A model generated the notes under the pieces. It saw only the letters and a list, made by a program, of their open reading frames with translations. It searched no databases and had not been told where the DNA came from. The position numbers and the translations under genes are program-made. A DNA stretch of 64,000 nucleotides. It comes from CAZGSN01 sp964371655 (GTDB taxonomy: Bacteria; Desulfobacterota; Binatia; HRBIN30). Below, one piece after another: positions 52,092-61,072 of this stretch (position 1 is the first letter of the stretch; every line of letters begins with the position of its first letter). The stretch lies in NCBI GenBank assembly GCA_964371655.1, contig CAYJOD010000004.1, positions 1 to 64,000 of the forward strand. The letters are read 5' to 3'.

Positions 52092-53093
52092 TCAAAGCAG
52101 ATAGCCGGGATCGGAGTCTTGGCTCTCCGGCCGACGCCGCAGCTTGGCGACCAACGTCGTCCGTTTGAGCCCCAATAGTTTTGCGGCGGCTTGCTTGTTC
52201 CCTTTCGTCCTCCGCAATGCTTCGTCGATGAGTCGGAACTCGAAATCCTCTACGGCCTGGTTCAGGTCGACACCGTCGTCGGTAAGAACCGGGCGGGGAA
52301 TCTTCTTGTCGGAGATGAAGGCGCGGATATTCGGTGGCAGATTGTCAACATGGATGGCGCCATCCTCGCTCAGGATCACCAGGCGCTCGACCATGTTCTC
52401 GAGCTCGCGGACATTCCCCGGCCAGTCATACTCCCACAAATAGACCATGGCATCATCGTCGATGCGTACCGGCGCGTGGGGGCGCTGCTCGTTGTGGCGA
52501 TCGAGAAAATGCTGCACGAGCAAGGGGATGTCGGAACGGCGCTCGCGCAGAGGGGGTACGGTAATGGGAATCACCTGTAGTCGGTAGAACAGATCTTCGC
52601 GAAAACGCCCTTGCTCGACCTCGGCCGCCAGGTTGCGGTTGCTCGCGGCGACGACGCGGATGTCTACGCGCGTGGTCTTCTCAGAACCGACGGCCCGGAT
52701 CTCACGCTCCTGGAGCACGCGCAAGAGCTTCACTTGCAGCGCCAGGTTCATCTCCCCGATCTCGTCTAGGAAGATCGTGCCACCGTTGGAGAGCTGGAAA
52801 AGTCCGACGCGTGCACCAATTGCACCCGTGAAGGCGCCCTTCTCGTGCCCGAACATCTCCGATTCGAGCAGCGTCGAAGGGATCGCGGCGCAGCTGACGG
52901 CGATGAACGGATTGTTTGCGCGTTTACTGCAGGTATGCAGGTAGCGGGCGATGAGCTCTTTGCCGGTGCCGCTTTCCCCGGCGATCAGCACCGTCGAATC
53001 GGTTGGCCCGACGCGCTCGCAGATGCTCAGGATCTTTTCGATCGACGGGTGGACGCCTATGAGTAGACGCTTGTTTGGGGAGGTGCTTGTCAT
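52092..53093 (-). CDS. Sigma-54-dependent transcription activator without receiver domain
   Basis: A 333-residue PspF-like activator: AAA+ domain with Walker A GESGTGKE, intact GAFTGA loop, Walker B GGTIFLDEIGE, REDLFYRL and WPGNVREL, then a Fis-type helix-turn-helix (~290-325, NKQAAAKLLGLKRTTL). No N-terminal sensory domain, so control must come from a partner; a stand-alone receiver is encoded next. The ATG 53093 is preferred over the longer frame to 53129. First gene of a minus-strand operon running to 48793, and divergent from rph. It is a candidate activator for the sigma-54 promoters at 18.1 and 34.7 kb. Confidence 0.92.
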   Translation of the reverse strand: MTSTSPNKRLLIGVHPSIEKILSICERVGPTDSTVLIAGESGTGKELIARYLHTCSKRANNPFIAVSCAAIPSTLLESEMFGHEKGAFTGAIGARVGLFQLSNGGTIFLDEIGEMNLALQVKLLRVLQEREIRAVGSEKTTRVDIRVVAASNRNLAAEVEQGRFREDLFYRLQVIPITVPPLRERRSDIPLLVQHFLDRHNEQRPHAPVRIDDDAMVYLWEYDWPGNVRELENMVERLVILSEDGAIHVDNLPPNIRAFISDKKIPRPVLTDDGVDLNQAVEDFEFRLIDEALRRTKGNKQAAAKLLGLKRTTLVAKLRRRPESQDSDPGYLL

Positions 53094-53286
53094 CACAGAT
53101 CCAGTTAGAGAGCGACAAAAAAATAACAAGGCTTGCCGAATGTAGCAAGGCAGAAGGCCTAGGATCTTTGCCCTTGTACATCGTTGGCATCTATGCTGAG
53201 CCTCTTGCGGAACGAGCGCGCCGGCAGTTGGACAGATTCGTCATGGCCGAGAGGGCGCCCCAGGGTTTGGCCTCAGGAGGTTCGCG

Positions 53287-54015
53287 ATGCGTGTGGATGG
53301 TCGAAAATCGACAGAGCTCCGCAAGGTTACGATTACGCCAGGGTTCATCCGCAGCGTTGAGGGCTCGGTCCTGATCGAAATCGGCAGTACTCGCGTCATC
53401 TGCACCGCCAGTGTCGAAGAAAGCGTGCCGCCGTTCATGCGCGACACCAATCGCGGTTGGGTCACCGCCGAGTACTCCATGCTGCCGGGCTCGGGCTCGA
53501 CCCGCATCCAGCGCGAGGTGGCGCGCGGTCGCATCGGTGGGCGAACCCATGAAATCCAACGCCTGATCGGCCGTAGCCTGCGCGCCATCGTGAACATGGA
53601 AGCTCTGGGCTCGCGCACGATTTGGATTGATTGCGACGTGATCGAAGCCGATGGCGGTACGCGCACAGCCTCGATTACGGGTGCCTATGTGGCCCTCGTC
53701 CTCGCCATCCGCAAGCTCAGCGCCGCGGGAAGGATCACCAAGGATCCTTTGCTTGGATCGGTGGCCGCCGTGAGCGTCGGCCTCGTCGATGGCAAAGCGC
53801 TGCTCGACCTTTGCTACCGCGAAGATTCGCGCGCCGAGGTCGACATGAACTTCGTGATGACCGGTAAAGGTCGTTTCGTCGAAGTGCAGGGAACCGCCGA
53901 GTCGGCGCCGTTCACCAAGTCGCAGCTCGATCGCCTCACCGAGCTGGCCGCGCACGGGATCGAGCAACTCACGGCGCTGCAGCAGCAGGCCCTGGCGTCA
54001 ACGACTCCGGCGTGA
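53287..54015 (+). CDS. rph: Ribonuclease PH
   Basis: A 242-residue phosphorolytic 3'-5' exoribonuclease that trims tRNA 3' ends. RVDGRKSTELRKVTITPGF at the N-terminus, CTASVEESVPPF, GWVTAEYSMLPGS and the phosphate-binding/tail block RIGGRTHEIQRLIGRSLRA match the family; CDVIEADGGTRTASITGAYVAL follows. Length typical. The stop overlaps the rdgB start by 4 bp (GTGA), the common rph-rdgB pairing. Confidence 0.97.
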   Translation: MRVDGRKSTELRKVTITPGFIRSVEGSVLIEIGSTRVICTASVEESVPPFMRDTNRGWVTAEYSMLPGSGSTRIQREVARGRIGGRTHEIQRLIGRSLRAIVNMEALGSRTIWIDCDVIEADGGTRTASITGAYVALVLAIRKLSAAGRITKDPLLGSVAAVSVGLVDGKALLDLCYREDSRAEVDMNFVMTGKGRFVEVQGTAESAPFTKSQLDRLTELAAHGIEQLTALQQQALASTTPA

Positions 54016-54641
54016 CCGAGAAGCTCACCCTGGTCGTTGCCACGACCAATCCCGGCAAGCTGGAAGAGCTGCATGAGCTGCTGGCAGGGCTCGCCGTCGA
54101 GCTGCTCTCGCTCGCAGACTTCCCCGGCATGCCCGAGGTAAGCGAAGACGGCGCGACCTACTTCGAGAATGCCAGGAAGAAAGCTTTGGCGGTGGCGCGC
54201 TGGACCGCCCTGCCGGCGCTGGCGGATGACTCGGGCCTCGAGGTCGATGCCCTGGCGGGAGCCCCCGGGGTGCATTCGGCGCGCTACGCCGGCGCGTCGC
54301 AAGACAGCGCCGCCAACACTCGCAAGCTGCTGCAGATGTTGCGCGGCGTCGCCGCAGAGCGCCGCCGCGCGCGTTTTCGCTGTGTGATCGTCGTCGCCTG
54401 TCCCGACGGTCGCGAGCTCGCCTGCGATGCGAGCTGTGACGGTCGGATCATCGACGCCGCGCGCGGCGCGCAAGGCTTCGGCTACGACCCGGTGTTCTTC
54501 TATGAGCCGGCGCGCCGCACCTTCGCGGAGATGTCGTCCGCCGAAAAACAGAAGGTGAGTCATCGTGGTCGGGCCTGCGCCGCGCTACGGCCGCAGCTGG
54601 AAGAATTCCTGCGCACCTGCGCTGCGCGCTTGAACCCGTAG
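54012..54641 (+). CDS. rdgB: XTP/dITP diphosphatase (RdgB/HAM1)
   Basis: A 209-residue house-cleaning nucleotide pyrophosphatase that removes non-canonical purine triphosphates. VVATTNPGKLEEL, TYFENARKKA and ALADDSGLEVDAL are the family motifs; GFGYDPVFF and SHRGRA close the active site. GTG start in a 4-bp overlap with rph. Slightly longer than average owing to its C-terminus. Confidence 0.96.
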   Translation: MTEKLTLVVATTNPGKLEELHELLAGLAVELLSLADFPGMPEVSEDGATYFENARKKALAVARWTALPALADDSGLEVDALAGAPGVHSARYAGASQDSAANTRKLLQMLRGVAAERRRARFRCVIVVACPDGRELACDASCDGRIIDAARGAQGFGYDPVFFYEPARRTFAEMSSAEKQKVSHRGRACAALRPQLEEFLRTCAARLNP

Positions 54642-54674
54642 AGGGGCTCTGGTAGCAACCCGCGGTCAAACAAT

Positions 54675-54748
54675 CGGGGCGTAGCGCAGCCTGGTAGCGC
54701 ACCTGCCTTGGGCGCAGGGGGTCGCAGGTTCAAATCCTGTCGCCCCGA
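54675..54748 (+). tRNA. tRNA-Pro (TGG)
   Basis: A 74-nt cloverleaf; acceptor cggggcg (54675-54681) pairs with cgccccg (54741-54747), discriminator A. Anticodon stem cctgc/gcagg with loop cttgggc gives anticodon TGG. T arm GGTTCAAATCC. CCA not encoded. Confidence 0.95.
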
Positions 54749-54757
54749 CTTGAAGAT

Positions 54758-54840
54758 CGTATCTCGTATCTCGTGAAGCGTATCTCGTTCAGGGAGTCTT
54801 AGTTCTGCCAGGCTCTTGACGAGATACGAGATACGAGGAA
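54758..54840. repeat. cgtatctcg repeat element between two tRNAs
   Basis: 54758-54788 is identical over 31 bp to 58592-58622. The right part (gacgagatacgagatacgag, 54817-54836) is its inverse, giving a palindrome. Confidence 0.85.
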
Positions 54841-54863
54841 CGAGATGCGCGGTGAAGCCGCAA

Positions 54864-54937
<74 letters not shown>

Positions 54938-55061
54938 TTCCCTTCTTTCGGATTCCGGGCGTCTTTTGCACGTCGCCGGGGTTCTGCCGGGAAGCACGCC
55001 CGAGTCGGGCGCGCAATGGCTCAGAATCTGGCTGAGCCCCTCTTTCCTTAGGATGACGCGG

Positions 55062-55128
55062 CATGAATTCGGCAACGTATGGTGAACGGTGACTGTTCGC
55101 CCTCATCCGATACGTTGCCGAATTCATG
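55062..55128. repeat. Perfect 19-bp inverted repeat
   Basis: catgaattcggcaacgtat (55062-55080) and its exact inverse (55110-55128) flank a 29-bp loop that itself can pair (gtgaac/gttcgc). It lies between tRNA-Arg and the partial tRNA copy at 55191. Confidence 0.95.
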
Positions 55129-55190
55129 AACCGGCGTAGTTAGATTACGCGAAGAACGTGTACCCCGAGCGTTGTCGTTCCCCCTTCGTG

Positions 55191-55210
55191 CCGGCCCTCT
55201 AAGCCGTGGG
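55191..55210 (+). other. Partial copy of the tRNA-Arg anticodon arm
   Basis: ccggccctctaagccgtggg matches 54891-54910 of tRNA-Arg at 18 of 20 bases, offset by exactly 300 bp. This is what an attachment-site scar of an anticodon-targeting integrase would look like; no integrase is present. Confidence 0.55.
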
Positions 55211-55254
55211 GCGGCTATCGCTTCGCCCGCGGCGCTTGGATAGGATCGCGCCCC

Positions 55255-56028
55255 ATGGCCAGCGACGCGGGGGGCGGACCGATCATCGATATCCGTAACG
55301 TCTCGCGCCGCTACGTTCGTGGCGTCGACGAGGTCCACGCCCTGGAGAAGGTGTCCCTGTCGATCCAACGCGGCCGCTTCGTGGCGTTCATGGGTCCGTC
55401 AGGGTCGGGCAAGTCGACGTTGATGAACCTGGTCTCCGGCATCGACCGACCCGACGACGGCGATATTGTCGTCGTCGGCCAGCGTCTCAATGATTACGAC
55501 GAGGACGAGCTCTCGCAGTGGCGCGCCCGTCATGTCGGGATCATCTTTCAGTCGTTCAATCTGATTCCGGTGCTGAACGCGCGCGATAACGTCGGGCTGC
55601 CGCTGCTGCTGACCAATCTCGATCGCCGTGCGCGCCGACAGCGCGCCGAGACCGCACTGCGTATCGTCGGCCTGGCGGAACGCGTCGACTACTACCCGCG
55701 CACTCTCTCAGGCGGCGAGCAGCAGCGGGTGGCCATCGCCCGGGCCATCGTCACCGATCCGGACCTGATCGTCGCCGACGAGCCGACCGGCGACCTCGAC
55801 GCTCGCAACGCCGCCGCGATCCTCGGGCTGCTACGCCAGCTGAAGAACGAGTTCAGCAAGACGGTGATCATGGTGACGCACGACCCGCGCGCTCTGCGCT
55901 TCGTCGACGACGCGTACCATCTCGACAAGGGCATCCTGCTTGAAGGCGACGAAGCGGCGCGCGCTCACGAAGCGATCCTGCTCGCCGCCGGGGGTGGCGT
56001 CGGCGCCGCCACCCAGACGGCGCGGTGA
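55255..56028 (+). CDS. ABC transporter ATP-binding protein (MacB/LolD-like)
   Basis: A 257-residue ATPase. Walker A GPSGSGKST (~residue 46), Q loop FQSFNLIP, signature LSGGEQQRVAIARAI, Walker B LIVADEPTGDLD and the H loop MVTHD are all there. The VLNARDNVGLPL segment after the Q loop is typical of MacB/LolD-type mechanotransmission exporters. It works with the two FtsX-type permeases that follow; the next gene starts inside its stop (GTGA). Confidence 0.94.
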   Translation: MASDAGGGPIIDIRNVSRRYVRGVDEVHALEKVSLSIQRGRFVAFMGPSGSGKSTLMNLVSGIDRPDDGDIVVVGQRLNDYDEDELSQWRARHVGIIFQSFNLIPVLNARDNVGLPLLLTNLDRRARRQRAETALRIVGLAERVDYYPRTLSGGEQQRVAIARAIVTDPDLIVADEPTGDLDARNAAAILGLLRQLKNEFSKTVIMVTHDPRALRFVDDAYHLDKGILLEGDEAARAHEAILLAAGGGVGAATQTAR

Positions 56029-57197
56029 AGATGAAGTTTCTCGGCTTGATCCTCGCCAATCTGGGGCGCAACAAGCTGCGCACGGCGCTCACCGGCGGCG
56101 CCATCATGCTCGCGGTCATGCTCGTCTGCCTGCTGCTGACGATGCCCGCGGGTCTCGACATCTTTCTCAATAAGATCGCCAGCAATACGCGCATCTCGGT
56201 GCACAATAAGGCCGGCATCGTCTACACCATGCCGTACTCGTTCGCGCGCAAGATCCGCCAGGTCGAAGGGGTCACCGGCGCCGTCGCCATGGTGTGGTAC
56301 GGCGGAGCGTTCGAGGAAGAGGGGCGCGTGACGTTTCCGAACTTCGCGGTCGAAGCCGAGCATATCGCGGCGGTGTACCCGGACTATGGCATCGCTCCGG
56401 AGCAGTTGGCCGACTTCCGTCGCTATCGTGATGGCGTGATCGTCGGCCGCGAGACCATGAAGAGGTACGGCTGGAGGATCGGCCAGCGCATCACCCTGCG
56501 CAGCACGGTGTGGCCCGCCAATCTCGATCTGCGCATCGTCGGCGAGATTCCGCAGGATCGCGCGCCGCTGGTGTGGTTGAACCGCGACTATCTCGACGAA
56601 GCGCTGAAGGCCGCCGGGCGCTCGGGCGTGGGAGTCGTCAGCATCGTCTGGGTGCGCGCCGCCGATCCGCAACGCGTCAACGCGATCATGCGCACGATCG
56701 ACGACATGTCGCGCAACAGCGAAGCGGAGACCGCCTGCGAAACCGAGAAGAGCTTCTTCTCCAATTTCTTCGGCTCGCTGCAGGGCTTCGTCGACATCAT
56801 TCTCATCGTCACCGGCGTGGTGGCTCTGTGCATCGTGTTCATCGCCGCCAACACCCAATCGATGGGCGTGCGCGAACGCAGCGGCGAGCTCGCCGTGCTC
56901 AAGGCCATCGGCTTCAGCCGCCGGGTCATTTTCGCCACGTTGTTCGCCGAGGCGATCGCCCTATCCAGCCTCGCCGGCGGTCTTGGGGTCCTTCTCAGCG
57001 TTGGTTTCACCAACCTCCTGCGCGCCGGCGCGGGCTGGAACCCGGCTCTGGGACCGCTCGGTAGCTTCATCGTCACCAGCTCGGTCCTCGTGCAGGGTGT
57101 GTTCCTGTCGCTCTTCGTCGGCATGCTTGCCGGCGTCGTCCCCTCTTGGGGCGCAGCCCGTAAGCCGGTCATCGAGGCCCTGCGGGAGGTCTTCTGA
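56025..57197 (+). CDS. FtsX/MacB-type ABC permease 1
   Basis: A 390-residue permease: N-terminal membrane helix (~20-40), a ~220-residue periplasmic domain, and three C-terminal helices (~255-280, 305-330, 345-370), the FtsX layout. NLGRNKLRTALTGGAIML and MGVRERSGELAVLKAIGFSRR are family motifs. GTG 56025 (4-bp overlap with the ATPase) or ATG 56031 can start it. Probably exports or extracts a lipid or lipoprotein across the envelope. Confidence 0.92.
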   Translation: MKMKFLGLILANLGRNKLRTALTGGAIMLAVMLVCLLLTMPAGLDIFLNKIASNTRISVHNKAGIVYTMPYSFARKIRQVEGVTGAVAMVWYGGAFEEEGRVTFPNFAVEAEHIAAVYPDYGIAPEQLADFRRYRDGVIVGRETMKRYGWRIGQRITLRSTVWPANLDLRIVGEIPQDRAPLVWLNRDYLDEALKAAGRSGVGVVSIVWVRAADPQRVNAIMRTIDDMSRNSEAETACETEKSFFSNFFGSLQGFVDIILIVTGVVALCIVFIAANTQSMGVRERSGELAVLKAIGFSRRVIFATLFAEAIALSSLAGGLGVLLSVGFTNLLRAGAGWNPALGPLGSFIVTSSVLVQGVFLSLFVGMLAGVVPSWGAARKPVIEALREVF

Positions 57198-57217
57198 GAC
57201 TGTCGATCGAGTCGAAT

Positions 57218-57316
57218 GGAAAACAGGAAACGGAAAACCGGGAACCAAAAACCGGACAATGCTCACGCAGAAAGCCCGGTTTCCCATTTTCGGTTCCCGG
57301 TTTCCTGTTTTGCATT
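57218..57316. repeat. Palindromic repeat between the two permease genes
   Basis: Arms tggaaaacaggaaacggaaa... (57218-57255) and ...ttcggttcccggtttcctgt (57277-57316). Same family as 42876-42938. It separates otherwise adjacent operon genes. Confidence 0.8.
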
Positions 57317-57395
57317 CTCCGAGCGTCGGCCTTGGGTTGCGGGCGAAGCCTGCCATGAGTCTCCACGGTGATTCCTTGGCGAGACGTGCCGACTG

Positions 57396-58580
57396 ATGGC
57401 TAAGCTCCTCCCCATCTCGTACAGCGTTCGCAACGTCCGGGCGCGGCCGGGGCGGACGCTCATGACTGCCAGCATCATCGCGCTCGTCGTCGTGGCTTGC
57501 AGCTTGTTCCTCGGCCTGATCTCGAGCCTCAAACACTCGCTGGTTTCCAGCGGCGATCCGCGCAACCTCATCGTCATGCGCAAGGGCGCAGACAACGACG
57601 GCTCGAGCGCTCTCGCGCTCGCGGCCTTTCAGGCGGTGCGCTACTTCGACGGTATCGCTCGCGACGACGAGGGGTACACCCTGGCGTCACCGGAGCTCGT
57701 CGTCCAACCGTTCTTCCACACCCGCGACGGCGGTCGCGAGAACGTTCTCGTGCGCGGCGTCGAAGCTGTGGCGTTGGCGGTGCACGACAACATACACATC
57801 GTCGAGGGCCGCATGTTCGAACCGAGCGCGCGCGAGGTCGTCGTCGGACGCGGCGTCGTCGGGCGCTACGTCGGGACGACCCTCGGCAGCGACTTGAGCT
57901 TCGGGCGCGGCACTTGGAAGGTGGTCGGTATTTTCGAGGCCGGCGGATCTTCGTTCGAGAGCGAGGTCTGGGTGGACGTGCGCGAGCTCGCCAACGACGC
58001 CAAGCGCCCCTACCCGTATTCCGGATTCCGGCTGCGCGTTGCCTCGTTTGCCGACTTCGAGCCCCTACGACAACGCATCAACAGCGATCCGCGCTACGCG
58101 CTCGATGCGCAGCGCGAGACCGACTACTACGCCAAGCAATCGGAGTCGGCGAACTCGCTCTACATTCTCGTCGTCGCCATCGCCATCCTCGCCGGCATCG
58201 GCGCCGGCTTTGGCGCATCGAACGCGATGTACGCCGCGGTGCAGGCGCGCACCGCCGAGATCGGTACCCTGCGCGCCTTGGGATTCTCGCGCACGGCGAT
58301 TCTGCTGTCCTTCCAGATCGAAGCGATCGCCCTGTCCGCCGTCGGCTTCGTGATCGGAGCTGCCGCCTCGCTAGGTCTGGCGGCGGTGTTGCGGGCGGTG
58401 ATGGGAGGGATCGCCTTCGGCAACGTAACGTTTACAACCAACGTCGTCACCCTCGACGTGCGCCCCAACGATCTGCTCGCCGCACTCGTTCTCGCCGTCG
58501 TTATCGGAATCGCCGGTGGCTTCGGCCCGGCCTGGCGCGCCGCGCGGATGCGACCGATCGAGGCCTTGCGCCGGGCGTGA
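57396..58580 (+). CDS. FtsX/MacB-type ABC permease 2
   Basis: A 394-residue FtsX-type permease, same architecture as permease 1: helix ~22-45, periplasmic domain ~50-260, three C-terminal helices. YSVRNVRARPGRTLMTASII and ARTAEIGTLRALGFSRTAIL are the matching motifs; the C-terminus ends RPIEALR. The two permeases likely form a heterodimer with the shared ATPase, as LolC/LolE do. 198 bp of repeat lies before it. Confidence 0.92.
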   Translation: MAKLLPISYSVRNVRARPGRTLMTASIIALVVVACSLFLGLISSLKHSLVSSGDPRNLIVMRKGADNDGSSALALAAFQAVRYFDGIARDDEGYTLASPELVVQPFFHTRDGGRENVLVRGVEAVALAVHDNIHIVEGRMFEPSAREVVVGRGVVGRYVGTTLGSDLSFGRGTWKVVGIFEAGGSSFESEVWVDVRELANDAKRPYPYSGFRLRVASFADFEPLRQRINSDPRYALDAQRETDYYAKQSESANSLYILVVAIAILAGIGAGFGASNAMYAAVQARTAEIGTLRALGFSRTAILLSFQIEAIALSAVGFVIGAAASLGLAAVLRAVMGGIAFGNVTFTTNVVTLDVRPNDLLAALVLAVVIGIAGGFGPAWRAARMRPIEALRRA

Positions 58581-58591
58581 GAGGCGTATCT

Positions 58592-58622
58592 CGTATCTCG
58601 TATCTCGTGAAGCGTATCTCGT
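58592..58622. repeat. 31-bp repeat identical to 54758-54788
   Basis: cgtatctcgtatctcgtgaa plus 11 more identical bases; here an extra tatctcg unit precedes it. Confidence 0.85.
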
Positions 58623-58675
58623 GGGGCTTCGCGCCGCGGGCTGCGGCCGCCGGCTCAAGTCCTGAAGCCTCAGAT

Positions 58676-58870
58676 CTCCTGATCCCCAGGATTCCAATTG
58701 GATCCGGGAGATCGAATTTTGAACCACAGAGACACAGAGGACACAGAGACGCGGAAGGAACGCTCCGACTCTTTTCTCTGTGCCCTCGGTGTTCTCTGTG
58801 GTTGATTTCGTCTTGGATCAATTCTTGGGGTCACGGCAAATTCCGGGGCTGAATTTTCGACTCCCGGATC
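58676..58870. repeat. Dispersed element (uninterrupted copy of the 8.4 kb element)
   Basis: 58676-58732 matches 8874-8930 (54 of 57, inverse) and 58770-58860 matches 8376-8460 (inverse). The core arms are gaaccacagagacacagag (58721) and ttctctgtggttg (to 58804). Confidence 0.8.
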
Positions 58871-59017
58871 TTCCTTCATTGGCCAGGGTTTTCTCTGGCC
58901 TGTCCGCGTCGACCTCAGGAGATCTGAGCCTGGAGCCGGCTCGTCAGCGACGTGCCGGGTCGTTGCCGTGGTCGTCGAGCTCGTGCACGAACGTGTAGTG
59001 GGTGAGTGTGATTGTGA

Positions 59018-59113
59018 TTGTCATTCCGAGCCGTCGCAATTGTCGCGGCGAGGAATCTTCGGGCGCCACGGTGGGCACGGCATTCCACTGCAGATCCCTC
59101 GCTTCGCTCGGGA
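59018..59113. repeat. Palindrome (gtcattccgag...cgggatgac family)
   Basis: tgtcattccgagccgtcgca (59018) and tcgcttcgctcgggatgaca (to 59118) form inverted arms. The gap 58581-59131 is filled by three repeat families; no gene. Confidence 0.75.
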
Positions 59114-59131
59114 TGACATCGAGCGAAGATG

Positions 59132-59728
59132 TCAAACAGCCACACCAGTCACGAACGTGTAGCGTCCATCGACGTACTCGATGACGACGACGCCGGCATT
59201 CGGTGTGACGCCAACTGCGTCCCACGTCCCCGCCACGTGGGCGCAGAGGGCGAGCATGACGCCGCCGTGGCTGATGACGATGGTATCGCCTTGGCTTTGT
59301 CGGGCGATGCGATCAAGCGCGGGGACGACACGCTGGGACACGTCGACGAGCGACTCGCCGTCCGGCGGGCGCCAATTCCAGCGTGGACCATCATGATAGC
59401 CTTCGGCGTCGAGCAGGGACGTGTACGGTTTGCCGGCAAAGACGCCGAAGCTCTGCTCGCGCAGATCGGGTTCGAATTCGACCGCAAGCTGGAAGTGCGC
59501 GGCAATGATCTCCGCGGTTTGCCGCGCCCGCGTATAGGGGCTGCTGACGATACGCTGCGGCGCATACTGCTGCGCGATCACGCCGGCTGTGGCGCGCGCC
59601 TGCGCGTGTCCGGTCTCTGTGAGCTGAACTTCGCCGCTCTGCGTAAAGGTGCGGTCACGGTTGCCCTCGCTCTCGCCGTGACGGACGAGGATCAAGCGGA
59701 TTGAGGTCAGGGCTGTGGGTTTGTTCAT
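59132..59728 (-). CDS. Histidine phosphatase family protein (phosphoglycerate-mutase-like)
   Basis: A 198-residue single-domain phosphatase. LVRHGESEGNRDR near residue 14 carries the catalytic His (RHG); SSPYTRARQTAEII, the acid Glu block, and ISHGGVMLAL with the second His follow in order. Specificity (cobalamin-phosphate, phosphoserine, sugar phosphates) cannot be inferred. It stands alone, flanked by repeats on both sides. Confidence 0.9.
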   Translation of the reverse strand: MNKPTALTSIRLILVRHGESEGNRDRTFTQSGEVQLTETGHAQARATAGVIAQQYAPQRIVSSPYTRARQTAEIIAAHFQLAVEFEPDLREQSFGVFAGKPYTSLLDAEGYHDGPRWNWRPPDGESLVDVSQRVVPALDRIARQSQGDTIVISHGGVMLALCAHVAGTWDAVGVTPNAGVVVIEYVDGRYTFVTGVAV

Positions 59729-59786
59729 GGAACTCCAATCGGAACCGACAATCGCAGTTGAAGCGGGAGATGTGCAAGAACGAAGA

Positions 59787-59886
59787 GGGCGCGCAGCCGC
59801 GCGCCCCTACAAGCAATCCAAAGAAGGTCGCTCGCTGTAGGGGCGCGCGGCTGCGCCCCCTGCCAGTCTTGAGACGACCTCGTGAG
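59787..59886. repeat. REP doublet
   Basis: Inverted hairpin 59787-59810 (gggcgcgcag...gcgcccctac) and GTAG hairpin 59837-59860, then the family tail gccagtcttgagacgacctc. 59887-59989 is empty. Confidence 0.88.
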
Positions 59887-59989
59887 CACGCGGTGCGTTG
59901 GCTGTCGGCCCGCGAACACCGGTCGCCGTCACCCAGCGCGCGGTCCGACAAAGGGCGGGGCCGCATCTAGCCGGCCCCGCGTCTTTCCC

Positions 59990-60937
59990 TCAATTGAACA
60001 GAACCGTCGACAGATAGCGTTCGCCGGAATCGGGCAAGATCGCGACAATCGTCTTGCCGGCAAACTCCGGCTGCTGGGCCAGGCGCAACGCCACGGCGAT
60101 GGCGGCGCCGCAGGAGATGCCGCTCAGAATCCCTTCGTCGCGGGCCAGGCGCAGGGCCATGGCGACGGACTCTTCATCGGTCACCTGCTCGACGCGATCG
60201 ACCATGCTGAGATCGAGATTGTCCGGGACGAAGCCCGCTCCGATCCCCTGAATCTTGTGCGGACCCGGCGCCGGCGCCTGGCCTGCCAACGTCTGCGAGA
60301 TCACCGGGCTCTTCCCCGGCTCCACCGCCACGGACAGAATTTTCTTGCCCTTGGTCTTCTTGATGTAACGCGAGATGCCGGTGATCGTGCCACCGGTGCC
60401 GACCCCGGAGACCAGAACGTCGATGGCACCATCGGTGTCGTTCCAAATCTCGGGTCCGGTCGTGGACTCGTGAATCGCCGGATTTGCCGGGTTCTTGAAC
60501 TGCTGCGGCATGAAGTACTTCTCCGGATTCGAGGCAACGATCTCCTCCGCCTTGCGGATGGCGCCGCGCATCCCGTCGGTGCCAGGGGTCAGCTCGAGGC
60601 GTGAGCCGAACGCGGCCAGCACCTTGCGGCGCTCGAGGCTCATGGTCTCCGGCATTGTCAACGTGAGCGGGTAGCCACGCGACGCGCAGACGAACGCCAG
60701 GGCGATACCGGTGTTGCCGCTGGTCGGCTCGACAACCTCGACGCCCGGCTTCAAAAATCCGCGCTTTTCCGCGTCCCAGATCATCGCCGCCCCGATTCGG
60801 CATTTCACCGAATAGGCCGGATTGCGGCCTTCGACCTTCGCGAGGATGCGCCCCTTCGCGCCCGCTCCGATTCGGTGCAGCTCGATCAGGGGCGTACCGC
60901 CAATCGATCTCGAGTTGTCTTCAAAAATCCTTGCCAA
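59990..60937 (-). CDS. cysK: Cysteine synthase A (O-acetylserine sulfhydrylase)
   Basis: A 315-residue PLP enzyme making cysteine from O-acetylserine and sulfide. PAYSVKCRIGAAMIWDAEKRG contains the PLP Lys in the same context as E. coli CysK; EPTSGNTGIALAF, TMPETMSLERRK, GVGTGGTITG (phosphate cup) and GISCGAA follow. Start: TTG at 60937, chosen because gaaaggag lies 7 nt upstream and the protein then begins ARIFEDNS as usual; the longer frame runs into a repeat. Downstream partner of cysE, whose gene is 135 bp upstream beyond a palindromic repeat. Confidence 0.96.
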   Translation of the reverse strand: MARIFEDNSRSIGGTPLIELHRIGAGAKGRILAKVEGRNPAYSVKCRIGAAMIWDAEKRGFLKPGVEVVEPTSGNTGIALAFVCASRGYPLTLTMPETMSLERRKVLAAFGSRLELTPGTDGMRGAIRKAEEIVASNPEKYFMPQQFKNPANPAIHESTTGPEIWNDTDGAIDVLVSGVGTGGTITGISRYIKKTKGKKILSVAVEPGKSPVISQTLAGQAPAPGPHKIQGIGAGFVPDNLDLSMVDRVEQVTDEESVAMALRLARDEGILSGISCGAAIAVALRLAQQPEFAGKTIVAILPDSGERYLSTVLFN

Positions 60938-60982
60938 TGTATTCTCCTTTCGCGACTCACCTTCTTTAGCAATTCGAAACGG

Positions 60983-61066
60983 TTCACCGCAGAGAAGGCG
61001 GAGCGCGCAGAGTCTCAAGTAAGAATCTCTTCAATCCTCTGCGTTCTCGGCGGTCTCTGCGGTGAA
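60983..61066. repeat. Palindrome (ttcaccgcagag family) between cysE and cysK
   Basis: ttcaccgcagagaaggcgga (60983) and ctctgcggtgaa (to 61066) are inverse; sister of 31848-32003. It sits within the likely cysE-cysK operon. Confidence 0.8.
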
Positions 61067-61072
61067 TGTCTC

